Numbered from the stretch's first letter, positions 1 through 6,069 are shown. The stretch is DNA of 64,000 nucleotides from Sphingomonas aerophila (GCF_014199305.1 NZ_JACIJK010000004.1:248001-312000); one strand, 5' to 3'. Numbers and translations: made by a program. Notes: generated by a model not told the origin, from the letters alone.

Positions 1-31
1 CAACCTAGCCGGTTCACCAAAGCCAGCAAGC
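1..31 (-). repeat. cassette-boundary hairpin repeat, copy R0 (diverged)
   Basis: Leftmost and most diverged copy; it aligns without gaps to the 31-base consensus. Read on the minus strand the arms are GCTGGCT and GGCTAGG instead of GCCCACC and GGTAGGC. Both arms have changed, yet most positions still pair. It begins 11 bases after the stop of the next minus-strand gene. It may continue left of the window. Confidence 0.6.
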
Positions 32-42
32 ATGTAGACGGC

Positions 43-279
43 CTACTCACGGCTCTGCTGTTGAAGGTACTCAGTCGTGGCCTCTGAATGATACCGTGTG
101 AAATAGGTGCCGTGGTCCGGGCCCGCAAACGAGGCAAGGGCCGTTGTGATCGCGCGTCCGACGAGTGAGGCGGTGTCACCCAGATCAATTTCGTCGGGTG
201 ATTGGGCGTCGAGTAGGCGTCGCCCGATCTCCACCGCTTCCTCTTCGGTAACGGTGAACTCCATCTTGAACAGCTGCAT
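43..279 (-). CDS. hypothetical 78-residue acidic protein
   Basis: I do not recognise this family. The protein has no membrane segment or signal peptide. Its first half is rich in Glu and Asp (a run of three Glu near residue 12) and looks helical. The ATG at 279 gives 78 residues; an internal Met at residue 6 is an alternative start, and neither has a strong Shine-Dalgarno sequence. The gene is the sole gene between repeats R0 and R1, has the same orientation as its neighbours, and ends 11 bases before R0. That position makes it a cassette-like module. Coding status is inferred from the open frame and its fit to the module layout. Confidence 0.5.
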   Translation of the reverse strand: MQLFKMEFTVTEEEAVEIGRRLLDAQSPDEIDLGDTASLVGRAITTALASFAGPDHGTYFTRYHSEATTEYLQQQSRE

Positions 280-302
280 CTGTCGGCCTCGCGCGTTCGC
301 TC

Positions 303-333
303 CAGCCTACCCGGTTCGGTTAGGTAGGCAAGC
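303..333 (-). repeat. cassette-boundary hairpin repeat, copy R1
   Basis: On the minus strand the arms are GCCTACC and GGTAGGC, a perfect 7-bp stem around an 11-base loop containing GAACCG. This is the only copy with a fully paired stem. It starts 15 bases after the stop of the gene that ends at 349. Confidence 0.8.
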
Positions 334-348
334 CGTCGACGCCTAGAC

Positions 349-510
349 TCAATGGATCTTAGCCGTGAGCAACTCGTGGCAGGCGGCGGCGGTGGCGCGC
401 CAGTGCGCTTCCGACTCTGGGTCCGCTAGAATCTGGCCAACAATATACCTGGCCACTCCGCCGGCATCTCCGTAGCGCTCGATCAGCGCTGCCGCGGCGA
501 TGAAGTTCAC
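349..510 (-). CDS. hypothetical 53-residue protein
   Basis: Unrecognised small protein of about 53 residues when started at the GTG at 510. I chose that start because AGGAGG lies four bases upstream of it, by far the best ribosome-binding site here. The frame stays open to a TTG at 582 (77 residues), which lacks such a site. The product is Ala-rich and helical (start M-N-F-I-A-A-A-A), with Trp and Cys in the last third, and has no obvious signal or membrane segment. It is the only gene between R1 and R2, with its stop 15 bases from R1. Function is unknown. Confidence 0.55.
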   Translation of the reverse strand: MNFIAAAALIERYGDAGGVARYIVGQILADPESEAHWRATAAACHELLTAKIH

Positions 511-825
511 GAGACCTCCTAAGCGTACTAAGCGCGTACCTAGATAGGCCTTGGCACGGAAAGCCTCGTCAACGTCCCGCAAAGGCTATCTTTCTTCACG
601 GCAACGTATGTTTCAGATTGGGCAAAACGCTTATTACCTCCGTTCTGTCGAGCGATCCCGGAGGAGTACGCGCTGAGCCGTGACTGCTCAGACGGTGAGA
701 TAAAGTTCCTTTCCGATCTACTCGTCCGTACGCTCCTGCTTCGTTAGTCTCGCTAGATCAGAGTCGTCCGAAGCCGCTCATCGGCGACCCGGTTTGCCCC
801 TAATGTTGCGAGTCCTCCGGGAGGG
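511..825. other. intergenic/leader stretch, no gene recognised
   Basis: About 315 bases between the GTG of the 53-residue gene and repeat R2. I find no convincing open frame on either strand (the longest plus frame is about 22 codons), no RNA gene and no obvious terminator. It probably contains the promoter of the gene at 349-510. Confidence 0.5.
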
Positions 826-854
826 CAGCCTACCGGTTCGGCGAGGTGGCTCGG
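826..854 (-). repeat. cassette-boundary hairpin repeat, copy R2
   Basis: Copy with one base deleted in each arm region. On the minus strand AGCC-ACC pairs with GGTAGGCT around one bulged base. It lies 5 bases after the stop of the helix-turn-helix gene at 860. Confidence 0.75.
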
Positions 855-859
855 CAGGA

Positions 860-1027
860 TCAGCGCCTGTTCGGAGGTATGCCCATCAGCATTCGTTGTG
901 CTGTGACGGAACGCACTGGCCAGTCCATAGCCCTAGCAATTTCGTCGTCGATTAAGCCTACGCTCGCTAGATCGGACAGCCGCTTCTTCTCGTCGAGGGT
1001 CCACTCACGCCAAGTGCTCTTGCCCAT
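860..1027 (-). CDS. small Myb/GcrA-like helix-turn-helix protein, copy 1
   Basis: 55-residue protein started at the ATG at 1027, preceded by a GGGGGAGA Shine-Dalgarno five bases upstream. An open extension to 1153 is not conserved in the second copy and is not used. The pattern W-x-x-W-T, then Leu-rich helix, G-L-I-D-x-E-I-A-R-A-M, then V-R-S-V-x-A-Q-R, ending M-L-M-G-I-P-P-N, looks like a three-helix Myb/SANT or GcrA N-terminal type DNA-binding fold. A diverged second copy lies at 4208-4375. The similarity runs through the leader up to the next repeat. It is probably a DNA-binding regulator; its targets are unknown. Confidence 0.65.
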   Translation of the reverse strand: MGKSTWREWTLDEKKRLSDLASVGLIDDEIARAMDWPVRSVTAQRMLMGIPPNRR

Positions 1028-1178
1028 TCCTGTCTCCCCCAAGCGGCAGGGTAGCCGGGCCTTGCATGTGAGCAAGCAGGCGCTGCGAACCAGCTGTGCC
1101 CATCTCGTCCCGGAATGGAACTGAGTAACCTCCGACCTGCCCTTAAGGTGCAAGCAGCTGCCAGCGCTGGTTTCGCGC

Positions 1179-1207
1179 CGGCCTACCCGGTTCCCAGGCG
1201 GGCAAGC
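1179..1207 (-). repeat. cassette-boundary hairpin repeat, copy R3
   Basis: Minus-strand arms GCCCGCC and GGTAGGC around a shortened loop. The TAG inside the GGTAG arm serves as stop codon for the glycine-rich gene at 1183-1356, so this repeat overlaps the end of a gene. Confidence 0.7.
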
Positions 1208-1356
1208 GAGGACCAGGAGCGAGGTCGGCCCTTTGCTCGAAGAGATAGCACCGCTTCAATCGCCACCCCGAGGGCGATCCCCGGTCCGATGTTGTGCGTT
1301 GCTACCCCGCCTCCCGCGCCGATTGCGACGCCTATGCCCAACCACTTCGGATCCAT
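1183..1356 (-). CDS. glycine-zipper mini membrane protein, copy 1 (stop supplied by repeat)
   Basis: 57-residue protein starting M-D-P-K-W-L-G-I-G-V-A-I-G-A-G. A Gly/Ala-rich hydrophobic helix with small residues every 3-4 positions spans residues 5-40, as in glycine-zipper membrane peptides, followed by a basic tail. The second copy at 5148-5291 stops after 47 residues. This copy reads about ten residues further and ends on the TAG of repeat R3, so the original stop has probably been lost. Possible roles include a membrane-active peptide, a toxin or a membrane anchor; nothing in the sequence decides. Conservation between two copies supports real coding. Confidence 0.6.
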   Translation of the reverse strand: MDPKWLGIGVAIGAGGGVATHNIGPGIALGVAIEAVLSLRAKGRPRSWSSLARLGTG

Positions 1357-1378
1357 GCGCTCTCTTTGGGGTGTCGGT

Positions 1379-1409
1379 CTGGCCTACCGGTTCGGACAGG
1401 TAGCAAACC
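1379..1409 (-). repeat. cassette-boundary hairpin repeat, copy R4
   Basis: Minus-strand arms GC-TACC and GGTAGGC: one base is missing, but TACC pairs exactly with GGTA, in contrast to the C-A mismatch of most copies. The loop keeps CCGAACCG. It follows no recognisable minus-strand gene; the module to its right carries a plus-strand gene instead. Confidence 0.7.
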
Positions 1410-1582
1410 GCCAGAGCAAGGTCCGCCTTCGCCAGCAATCATTGCACGATAGCTTCCTGAAAGTACAATCGAGCTGCGCCACCTATTCCTACGCACCGAG
1501 ACTTTCAGCATAGCCCGCCCAATTGGCTTGCGTCGCCGACTACGAGGTCTAGCATCTGCCTGGGTCACACAGGGGATAAGAC

Positions 1583-2176
1583 ATGAACTGCTACATACTT
1601 GCTGGCGTTCTTGCGATTCTGCCCACTGTAGCCGGTGCTGATAACTACCACATAGAGATCCCGTTCACAGGTGTGTTCGGCAACGACGCCTATGGTCTGT
1701 ACAAAGCGGGTGACAAAATCACGGGCCTCATCGTGTATGACCGGGTGTACAACGAGGATACAATGGGCCTGTTTGAGGGTGCAGAGTACATCTCGCTCGA
1801 GACTAAGCTGGAGGATTATGTCTCTCCAGTGCTGTACGCGAACTACGACAGGGCGGACAAAGAGGCCAGCTTCTCCGGTGCCAGGTCGCAGCCATTGATA
1901 AGCGTGAACTTCTTCAACGTGCTAGGTCAAAAGCATTATCTTCCCACGCTTGCAGAGCTCCTGAACAAGCGAGGCACTTTCTCTACCTCATCTTACACCA
2001 CCGACGGAGGCACCGAGGTTTTCAGCGGCGGTTCTGGTCGCCTGATGGTAGATGGTTCCATGGCTGCGCCAGTCCCCGAGCCCGCAACGTGGGCGTCACT
2101 GGCTGCCGGTCTTAGCCTGGCAAGCGGCGCAGCAGCATACCGTCGCAGGCGTAAAGCGAAGGTGATGTTTGCCTGA
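1583..2176 (+). CDS. PEPxxWA-CTERM sorting domain protein (inverted in the array)
   Basis: 197-residue exported protein. Residues 1-19 form a short hydrophobic signal peptide ending V-A-G-A-D. The body has no family I recognise. The C-terminus has the PEP-CTERM tripartite signal: V-P-E-P-A-T-W-A, a Gly/Ala/Leu membrane segment, then Y-R-R-R-R-K. Such proteins are processed by an exosortase at the inner membrane and usually end up at the cell surface or in exopolysaccharide. No exosortase gene is in this window. The last ~35 residues nearly match those of the gene at 2608-3336. This is the only confident gene of the repeat array that points right, against the orientation of the repeats. Confidence 0.85.
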   Translation: MNCYILAGVLAILPTVAGADNYHIEIPFTGVFGNDAYGLYKAGDKITGLIVYDRVYNEDTMGLFEGAEYISLETKLEDYVSPVLYANYDRADKEASFSGARSQPLISVNFFNVLGQKHYLPTLAELLNKRGTFSTSSYTTDGGTEVFSGGSGRLMVDGSMAAPVPEPATWASLAAGLSLASGAAAYRRRRKAKVMFA

Positions 2177-2245
2177 AGAACGTCGGCCGTACAGGCACTC
2201 TGGGCGGCCATGCAGGTAGCCAGGCCCGGGTTGTAGGCTCAGGGT

Positions 2246-2260
2246 ACCAGCCTAGCTGGT
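2246..2260. terminator. small hairpin after the PEP-CTERM gene
   Basis: ACCAGC, CTA, GCTGGT forms a perfect 6-bp hairpin about 70 bases after the plus-strand PEP-CTERM gene. No T-run follows, so it may be a weak terminator. The surrounding sequence also resembles a badly decayed copy of the array repeat (it shares CAGCCTA and later GGTG). Confidence 0.25.
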
Positions 2261-2325
2261 GCTAAGCCTGGTGCTGGTGCAACGTACTTCGGCGCCGCAA
2301 AATGTATCAGTTTCGGGTCGTCGGG

Positions 2326-2399
2326 TGGGCCGACGACAGGACTCGAATTGTGGCCTCCGGTTGTGACCGGTTTTTACGCCGCTGGGACCACGCCGGCCC
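2326..2399 (-). pseudogene. degenerate tRNA-like sequence (Val-CAC-like anticodon)
   Basis: Read on the minus strand, the ends GGGCCGG and TCGGCCC can form a 7-bp acceptor stem with A as discriminator. A D-loop-like CCCAGCGGCGTAA, an anticodon-loop-like GTCACAA (anticodon CAC) and a T-loop-like TTCGAGT follow in the right order. The T-stem (CACAA against CCTGT) does not pair and the anticodon stem has only four good pairs. I read it as a decayed tRNA rather than a working gene. The 430-base stretch between the two PEP-CTERM genes holds this, the hairpin at 2246 and repeat R5, and nothing else I can name. Confidence 0.3.
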
Positions 2400-2461
2400 T
2401 AATTCACCCTACCGCGCGAGACGCTCCTCGAAAGACCTGCGCTCAGCCGGTGCGGGCGCGC

Positions 2462-2492
2462 CAGCCTACCCCGTTCGGTGAGGTGGGCAAGG
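2462..2492 (-). repeat. cassette-boundary hairpin repeat, copy R5
   Basis: Close to consensus: minus-strand arms GCCCACC and GGTAGGC, with one loop substitution. It lies about 115 bases beyond the stop of the PEP-CTERM gene at 2608, the longest gene-to-repeat distance in the array. Confidence 0.8.
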
Positions 2493-2607
2493 TACGGGTA
2501 ATGTAGGATCAAAAGGCCGTCGTTTGGACGCCCGCTGACGATGCTGAACGGGATCCGCCCACAGGTGCGAGGATGGCCGTCCAGAATAGCCGAACGGCTA
2601 CTTACGA

Positions 2608-3336
2608 TCAGGCGAACCTGACCTTCGTCTTACGGCGGCGGCGATAGCCTGCAACACCACCTGCCAAGCTAAGGCCAGCGATCATCGAAGCCCATGTCGC
2701 AGGCTCAGGTACAGGAGCCGTGAAGCTTCCAACATAGCTGCCTTCCAGGAGACCGCTCTGCCGCAGGGCCGGATCTCTCGTCCCGTACTCGAAATTTTGG
2801 TAGAACGGAGTGCCGCTCCCGAACAGGCTGTTGATCGTCAACGGCGCACTTAGGTCGGACGATCGAAACACTCCCCCGATCGCCAGCTGCTGACTCCGTC
2901 CAGCCGATCCGAGAAATGGAGTGTCCGCTGCGGAGGTGGTCGGCGTACCCAATAAGAAGAAGGTGAAAGCAAGTGAGGGCTCGGACGAGTCCCCGCCGAA
3001 GAAGGAGAACCCGCGAGACAACTCAACGAGCGGCGTTAGCACCGGATCGTTGGACGCCGGAAAACTGAAGCCGCCAAGCGTTGCAGTCGGCTTAGACACC
3101 GCGAGGTCGTACAATGCGTACCCATCGTCCGACTGGATCAGCGATGCGGTCGCCGGGTCGAACGAGAACCTGAAGTTGAACGCACTGCCAACTGGGCTGA
3201 CACCACTCGGTGCCAGTTTGCCGCCAGTAGAGTTGATTACGCCCGAACCACTGAAGGTGACAGGCCCCGCGGCGACGCCGGCAGTTGTCATTGTGAGGCA
3301 GGCAACTACGGCCAGCGATGACGTGATTCGATGCAT
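2608..3336 (-). CDS. PEPxxWA-CTERM sorting domain protein
   Basis: 242-residue exported protein with a signal peptide (residues 1-23, cleavage around V-A-A-G). The body is Ser/Gly/Phe-rich and of unknown fold. The C-terminal sorting signal has V-P-E-P-A-T-W-A, a small-residue membrane helix and Y-R-R-R-R-K. The ATG at 3336 has a G-rich ribosome-binding site just upstream. The sorting tail nearly matches that of the gene at 1583-2176 although the bodies differ, which suggests tail sharing or recombination. It is probably anchored and processed by an exosortase/EpsH-type system elsewhere in the genome. It converges with the plus-strand PEP-CTERM gene across a 430-base gap. Confidence 0.88.
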   Translation of the reverse strand: MHRITSSLAVVACLTMTTAGVAAGPVTFSGSGVINSTGGKLAPSGVSPVGSAFNFRFSFDPATASLIQSDDGYALYDLAVSKPTATLGGFSFPASNDPVLTPLVELSRGFSFFGGDSSEPSLAFTFFLLGTPTTSAADTPFLGSAGRSQQLAIGGVFRSSDLSAPLTINSLFGSGTPFYQNFEYGTRDPALRQSGLLEGSYVGSFTAPVPEPATWASMIAGLSLAGGVAGYRRRRKTKVRFA

Positions 3337-3487
3337 TTGTCCCCCCTCAGATCAACGCGCAACAGATCACTTCGCGATGAGCTGGGCAAGTCTGGTTAAG
3401 AGCCGCTATCCGCGAAATTGTCCTGCTTGGGACACTCTTCCCCTTTGAACCTGAGGCCGGCAGTTCGAGTCACCAACTTAGCTCATC

Positions 3488-3518
3488 CAGCCTACCCGGT
3501 TCGGTGAGGTGGACAAGT
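3488..3518 (-). repeat. cassette-boundary hairpin repeat, copy R6
   Basis: Near-consensus copy; on the minus strand the gene-proximal arm carries one change (GTCCACC), which pairs as G-T wobble. It lies 23 bases after the stop of the lipoprotein gene. Confidence 0.8.
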
Positions 3519-3541
3519 GCCGAAGCTGTTCGCTTGGGCGG

Positions 3542-4081
3542 CTAGCGAACGCTTACGCGAAACGCCGGTCGGAAGTCCTTGATGATGAAAAAGCGACCAT
3601 TGTGCTGATCCGATCCGCAGGAAAGATCGGTTTCTCGCGAGAGCCATCCTTCTGCTTCGCCTCTGATCCAACCTCCCGGACCGGTAGTGCTGCCACTGAG
3701 AAGCCTGCCGTCGAAGCCTGACCGTCGCAGGGCCTCGGAAGTTGCTGTCCGAGGCGAGCCCGCCTCTCGATAATCCTTCGCATACTTCACGAGAAAGCCT
3801 CCCAGAACCATCTGGGCGTGCCCAACCAAGCGGGCGTCAAAGTCGCTTTCCACTCCGCGAGGACGTGACTCCGGAGGCTCGTCGAGTGCGTTGAAGTACG
3901 ACCCCAATTCTAGTTCTTCTACGTACGCGCCGACACGCTTGGCTCGGGTCCAGTGTGCGGCAGCCAAGCAGCGCTCGATCCCCGTGCCGGCTAGAACGCG
4001 CTCTGCTTCGCGCTGGGCTGAGTCGGCGCATGAGGTGAGTGCGACCAGCCCGATAAACCACCAAAAGCTATGTGGCCTCAT
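3542..4081 (-). CDS. putative lipoprotein, 179 residues
   Basis: Residues 1-18 form a hydrophobic signal ending in the lipobox L-T-S-C, so Cys18 should be lipidated and the protein anchored in the inner or outer membrane. The mature part is soluble, with Cys38 near the start and another Cys in the last third, and no domain I recognise. A possible GGAG lies about 12 bases before the ATG. The gene is alone between R6 and R7. It may be a surface or periplasmic accessory protein carried as cargo. The product type is seen directly; its function is unknown. Confidence 0.65.
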   Translation of the reverse strand: MRPHSFWWFIGLVALTSCADSAQREAERVLAGTGIERCLAAAHWTRAKRVGAYVEELELGSYFNALDEPPESRPRGVESDFDARLVGHAQMVLGGFLVKYAKDYREAGSPRTATSEALRRSGFDGRLLSGSTTGPGGWIRGEAEGWLSRETDLSCGSDQHNGRFFIIKDFRPAFRVSVR

Positions 4082-4171
4082 TTTGGCGACGTACTCCGAT
4101 AAGAGATGTGCGCAATCAGGCCGGCTAACTCGACACTATGCGGCGGGATCGGACACCGGGATAGTGCGGGC

Positions 4172-4202
4172 CAGCCTACCCGGTTCGGTGAGGTGGGCAA
4201 GG
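4172..4202 (-). repeat. cassette-boundary hairpin repeat, copy R7 (consensus-like)
   Basis: Perfect consensus copy: minus-strand arms GCCCACC and GGTAGGC, loop TCACCGAACCG. It lies 5 bases after the stop of the second helix-turn-helix gene, the same spacing as R2 to the first copy. Confidence 0.85.
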
Positions 4203-4207
4203 CAGGA

Positions 4208-4375
4208 TCAGCGCTTGTTCGGAGGAATGCCCATCAGCATACGTTGGGCCGAGACTGAACGCACTGGCCAATCCATAGCCCTCGCAATCTCGTCGTCGAT
4301 TAGGCCTATGCTCGCTAGATCAGACAGCCGCTTCTTTTCAGCGATCGTCCACTCACGCCAAGTGCTTGTGCCCAT
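4208..4375 (-). CDS. small Myb/GcrA-like helix-turn-helix protein, copy 2
   Basis: 55-residue paralogue of the protein at 860-1027, with only a handful of substitutions. The same W-T, D-E-I-A-R-A-M and A-Q-R-M-L-M-G-I pattern is kept, and so is the start codon context. Changes are mostly conservative (Val to Ile, Thr to Ser, Arg to Lys), as expected for a protein under purifying selection. The match continues through the ~150-base leader until R8 and begins at R7. The duplicated unit is therefore repeat plus gene plus leader, i.e. a module. It probably encodes a DNA-binding protein with the same fold as copy 1. Confidence 0.68.
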   Translation of the reverse strand: MGTSTWREWTIAEKKRLSDLASIGLIDDEIARAMDWPVRSVSAQRMLMGIPPNKR

Positions 4376-4525
4376 TCCTGTCTCCCCCAAACGGCAGGGT
4401 AGCCGGACGTTACACGTGAGCAAGCAGGCGTTACGGGCCAGCTGGACCAGCTCGTCCCGGAATGGAACTGAGTAAACCGGCCACCTGCCCTGAGGTGCGA
4501 GCAGAAGACAGCGCTTGTCTCGCCT

Positions 4526-4556
4526 CTGCCTACCCGGTGCGGTGAGGTGGGCCAGA
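4526..4556 (-). repeat. cassette-boundary hairpin repeat, copy R8
   Basis: Minus-strand arms GCCCACC and GGTAGGC with one loop change (CGCACCG for CGAACCG). It lies about 33 bases after the stop of the BLUF gene. Confidence 0.75.
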
Positions 4557-4589
4557 GCTGCGAGTCTGCAGTGCCCGGCCAGACTAGCC

Positions 4590-5027
4590 CTAATCAGCAG
4601 GCGTACGAACGAGATCGGGCGCGGTTTGACGCACGAACTGAATCAAGCTGATTACCGACTCTGTATCCATCTTATTGAAGCAGCCGCTGAGGATCGGCTC
4701 CACGTGCCGGCTGACGAAGCAGCCAGTCGGGAAGCAGGTCATGCGCCAGTGGGGAAAGAGCCGATAATCAAGTTCTACTAACAACGGTGTTTCCTTGATG
4801 TCGGTGTGCCGTGTGTCCGCCCGTATGCTTTGCATAAGGACGGATACGGCATCGGCGTCGCCTTCAAGGTACTGACTAAAGTAGTCCTGTGTTGACACGA
4901 GAAACCCAGTCAAATCCAGCTCGACATTCCGGATGTGTGACAGGGCCTGGATAGCAAGAAGCTGCTCGCCCTGGTCGTCAGGCGGGACCAAGCTGCGGCT
5001 CACATATAGTAGCGAACTGAGCATCAT
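4590..5027 (-). CDS. BLUF-domain blue-light sensor
   Basis: 145-residue protein, essentially a lone BLUF domain (residues ~3-97) with a short helical C-terminal extension. BLUF proteins bind FAD and sense blue light through a Tyr/Gln/Asn network. Candidate residues here are Tyr8 (L-L-Y-V-S-R-S), Asn34 (before E-L-D-L-T-G-F-L) and Gln52 in F-S-Q-Y-L-E-G, plus W94-R95-M96 in the usual last strand. The ATG at 5027 puts the first strand at the N-terminus as in other short BLUF proteins. A GTG at 5090 would add 21 residues. There is no output domain, so it must act on a partner protein. It sits between repeat R8 and the second glycine-zipper gene. Confidence 0.8.
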   Translation of the reverse strand: MMLSSLLYVSRSLVPPDDQGEQLLAIQALSHIRNVELDLTGFLVSTQDYFSQYLEGDADAVSVLMQSIRADTRHTDIKETPLLVELDYRLFPHWRMTCFPTGCFVSRHVEPILSGCFNKMDTESVISLIQFVRQTAPDLVRTPAD

Positions 5028-5147
5028 AGCAGCATGCCACGGGAGGCTCTGCTGCCCTAGTTGGGATGGGTACGGACCTAACTGCGACACCCTCCGGGGG
5101 TGCCGAACAAGCTCGGCACGTCAGCAATTGGCGGTCGGCAGAAACAC

Positions 5148-5291
5148 CTAAGGCCGGGATCGGCCCTTTGATCGAAGCGACAGCACCGCCCCAATCGCCG
5201 CTCCAAGTACGACGCCCAGTCCGACGTTGTGCATCGACACGCCCACTCCCGCGCCGATCGCGACGCCTATGCCCAACCACTTAGGATCCAT
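5148..5291 (-). CDS. glycine-zipper mini membrane protein, copy 2
   Basis: 47-residue protein starting M-D-P-K-W-L-G-I-G-V-A-I-G-A-G, with one long Gly/Ala/Val helix and a basic tail ending in R-S-R-P. It is a diverged duplicate of 1183-1356 but stops at its own TAG before any repeat. The region between its stop and the BLUF gene has no consensus repeat, only an unrelated hairpin (GTGCCGA with TCGGCAC). The repeat for that boundary appears lost or too diverged. R9 lies about 20 bases upstream of its start. Function is unknown; conservation of two copies supports translation. Confidence 0.6.
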   Translation of the reverse strand: MDPKWLGIGVAIGAGVGVSMHNVGLGVVLGAAIGAVLSLRSKGRSRP

Positions 5292-5310
5292 GCGCTCTTT
5301 CTTGCCGGTC

Positions 5311-5341
5311 CAGCCTACCCGGTCCGGTAAAGTGGGTAAGC
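5311..5341 (-). repeat. cassette-boundary hairpin repeat, copy R9
   Basis: Diverged copy, minus-strand arms ACCCACT and GGTAGGC with weaker pairing. Its last base is the last base of the stop codon (TAG, 5343-5341) of the next gene, so gene and repeat abut directly. Confidence 0.75.
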
Positions 5342-5817
5342 TATCTCAACGCCGACCTTGCGATCGTGGCAGCCTGAGTTGAGCGTCGCGATGAGCGCGC
5401 GAAGGATAGGTCCCTGAGAGCGTCATCGTTCCGTGTCAGCTGATGCTGCACGGTCGTGAGCAGGTGGAGAGCTGCTGGCCGATATTCTTCCCATCGAGCG
5501 TGGTTGTCCCCAGAGCTCCACGCTCTTGCGCATACCTGCATAAGCTTGTTCAGCGCATGGCAGTCGGCTTTCACACGCTCTTTCGCCCGTTCCTCATCAG
5601 AGGGAGACCCGGCTCCAGCACCGCAGAACTCACCCAAGACGAATGCGTGGTAGTCACTGAGCGCCTTCGTCAGTCGCCACCTAGTTCGGGCGAGCTTAGG
5701 AGCGTTTTCGGCGCCGCAACTATCGTTCAGGAGCGCACTTGCTTGGCTGCATACGTCATCGATGCAGTTCCGCAGCTCAGCGAAGCGCGCGGGCATGGGT
5801 GGCCTAAGCATGGTCAC
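5341..5817 (-). CDS. hypothetical helical protein, 158 residues
   Basis: I do not recognise this protein. It looks all-helical and soluble, with several Cys residues (near 18, 26, 34, 65, 86 and 96) and many Arg/Ala. It has no signal peptide. I use the GTG at 5817, which has GGAGG seven bases upstream; the ATG two codons later is 13 bases from that site. The stop codon abuts repeat R9. It is the only minus-strand gene of its module. No function is proposed. Confidence 0.55.
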   Translation of the reverse strand: MTMLRPPMPARFAELRNCIDDVCSQASALLNDSCGAENAPKLARTRWRLTKALSDYHAFVLGEFCGAGAGSPSDEERAKERVKADCHALNKLMQVCARAWSSGDNHARWEEYRPAALHLLTTVQHQLTRNDDALRDLSFARSSRRSTQAATIARSALR

Positions 5818-5895
5818 GAAGGTGCCTCCGAAGAGGTGACGAAATCGTTAGAGACACTGGCGTTCCCGCCCCAAACGGGGTGATAATACCGGGCA

Positions 5896-6060
5896 ATGTC
5901 TGCTGGCCCGTCCTCCGTCGGGGAATTTGAGGTGAGAACGTGGGCGCTCGTGGCTTCACGGATCGGATCGCTCGCCCTCGCTGGCGAGACCGCGCGACTT
6001 CAGCCCTGGGAAGCGGTCGCTGCTAAGCTAAGACGGCGCATTAAGGCCGCTCTTCCTTGA
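5896..6060 (+). CDS. possible 54-residue plus-strand protein
   Basis: Open frame from an ATG at 5896, M-S-A-G-P-S-S-V-G onward, with a basic C-terminal stretch L-R-R-R-I-K. It fills the otherwise empty gap between the gene starting at 5817 and repeat R10. There is no clear Shine-Dalgarno sequence and no recognisable family, and the orientation opposes the neighbouring minus-strand genes. It could equally be leader sequence. Reported because the gap is otherwise unexplained. Confidence 0.3.
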   Translation: MSAGPSSVGEFEVRTWALVASRIGSLALAGETARLQPWEAVAAKLRRRIKAALP

Positions 6061-6069
6061 TACATCTGG

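Noticed and set aside
1332..1568. 78-residue minus-strand frame in the R4 module
   Set aside because: Very Arg-rich translation typical of a shadow frame. It overlaps the glycine-zipper gene and crosses repeat R4, unlike the real genes of the array.
5077..5083. GTTAGGT on the minus strand as an integron core site
   Set aside because: A single match to GTTRRRY with no paired RYYYAAC partner at the right spacing; expected by chance.
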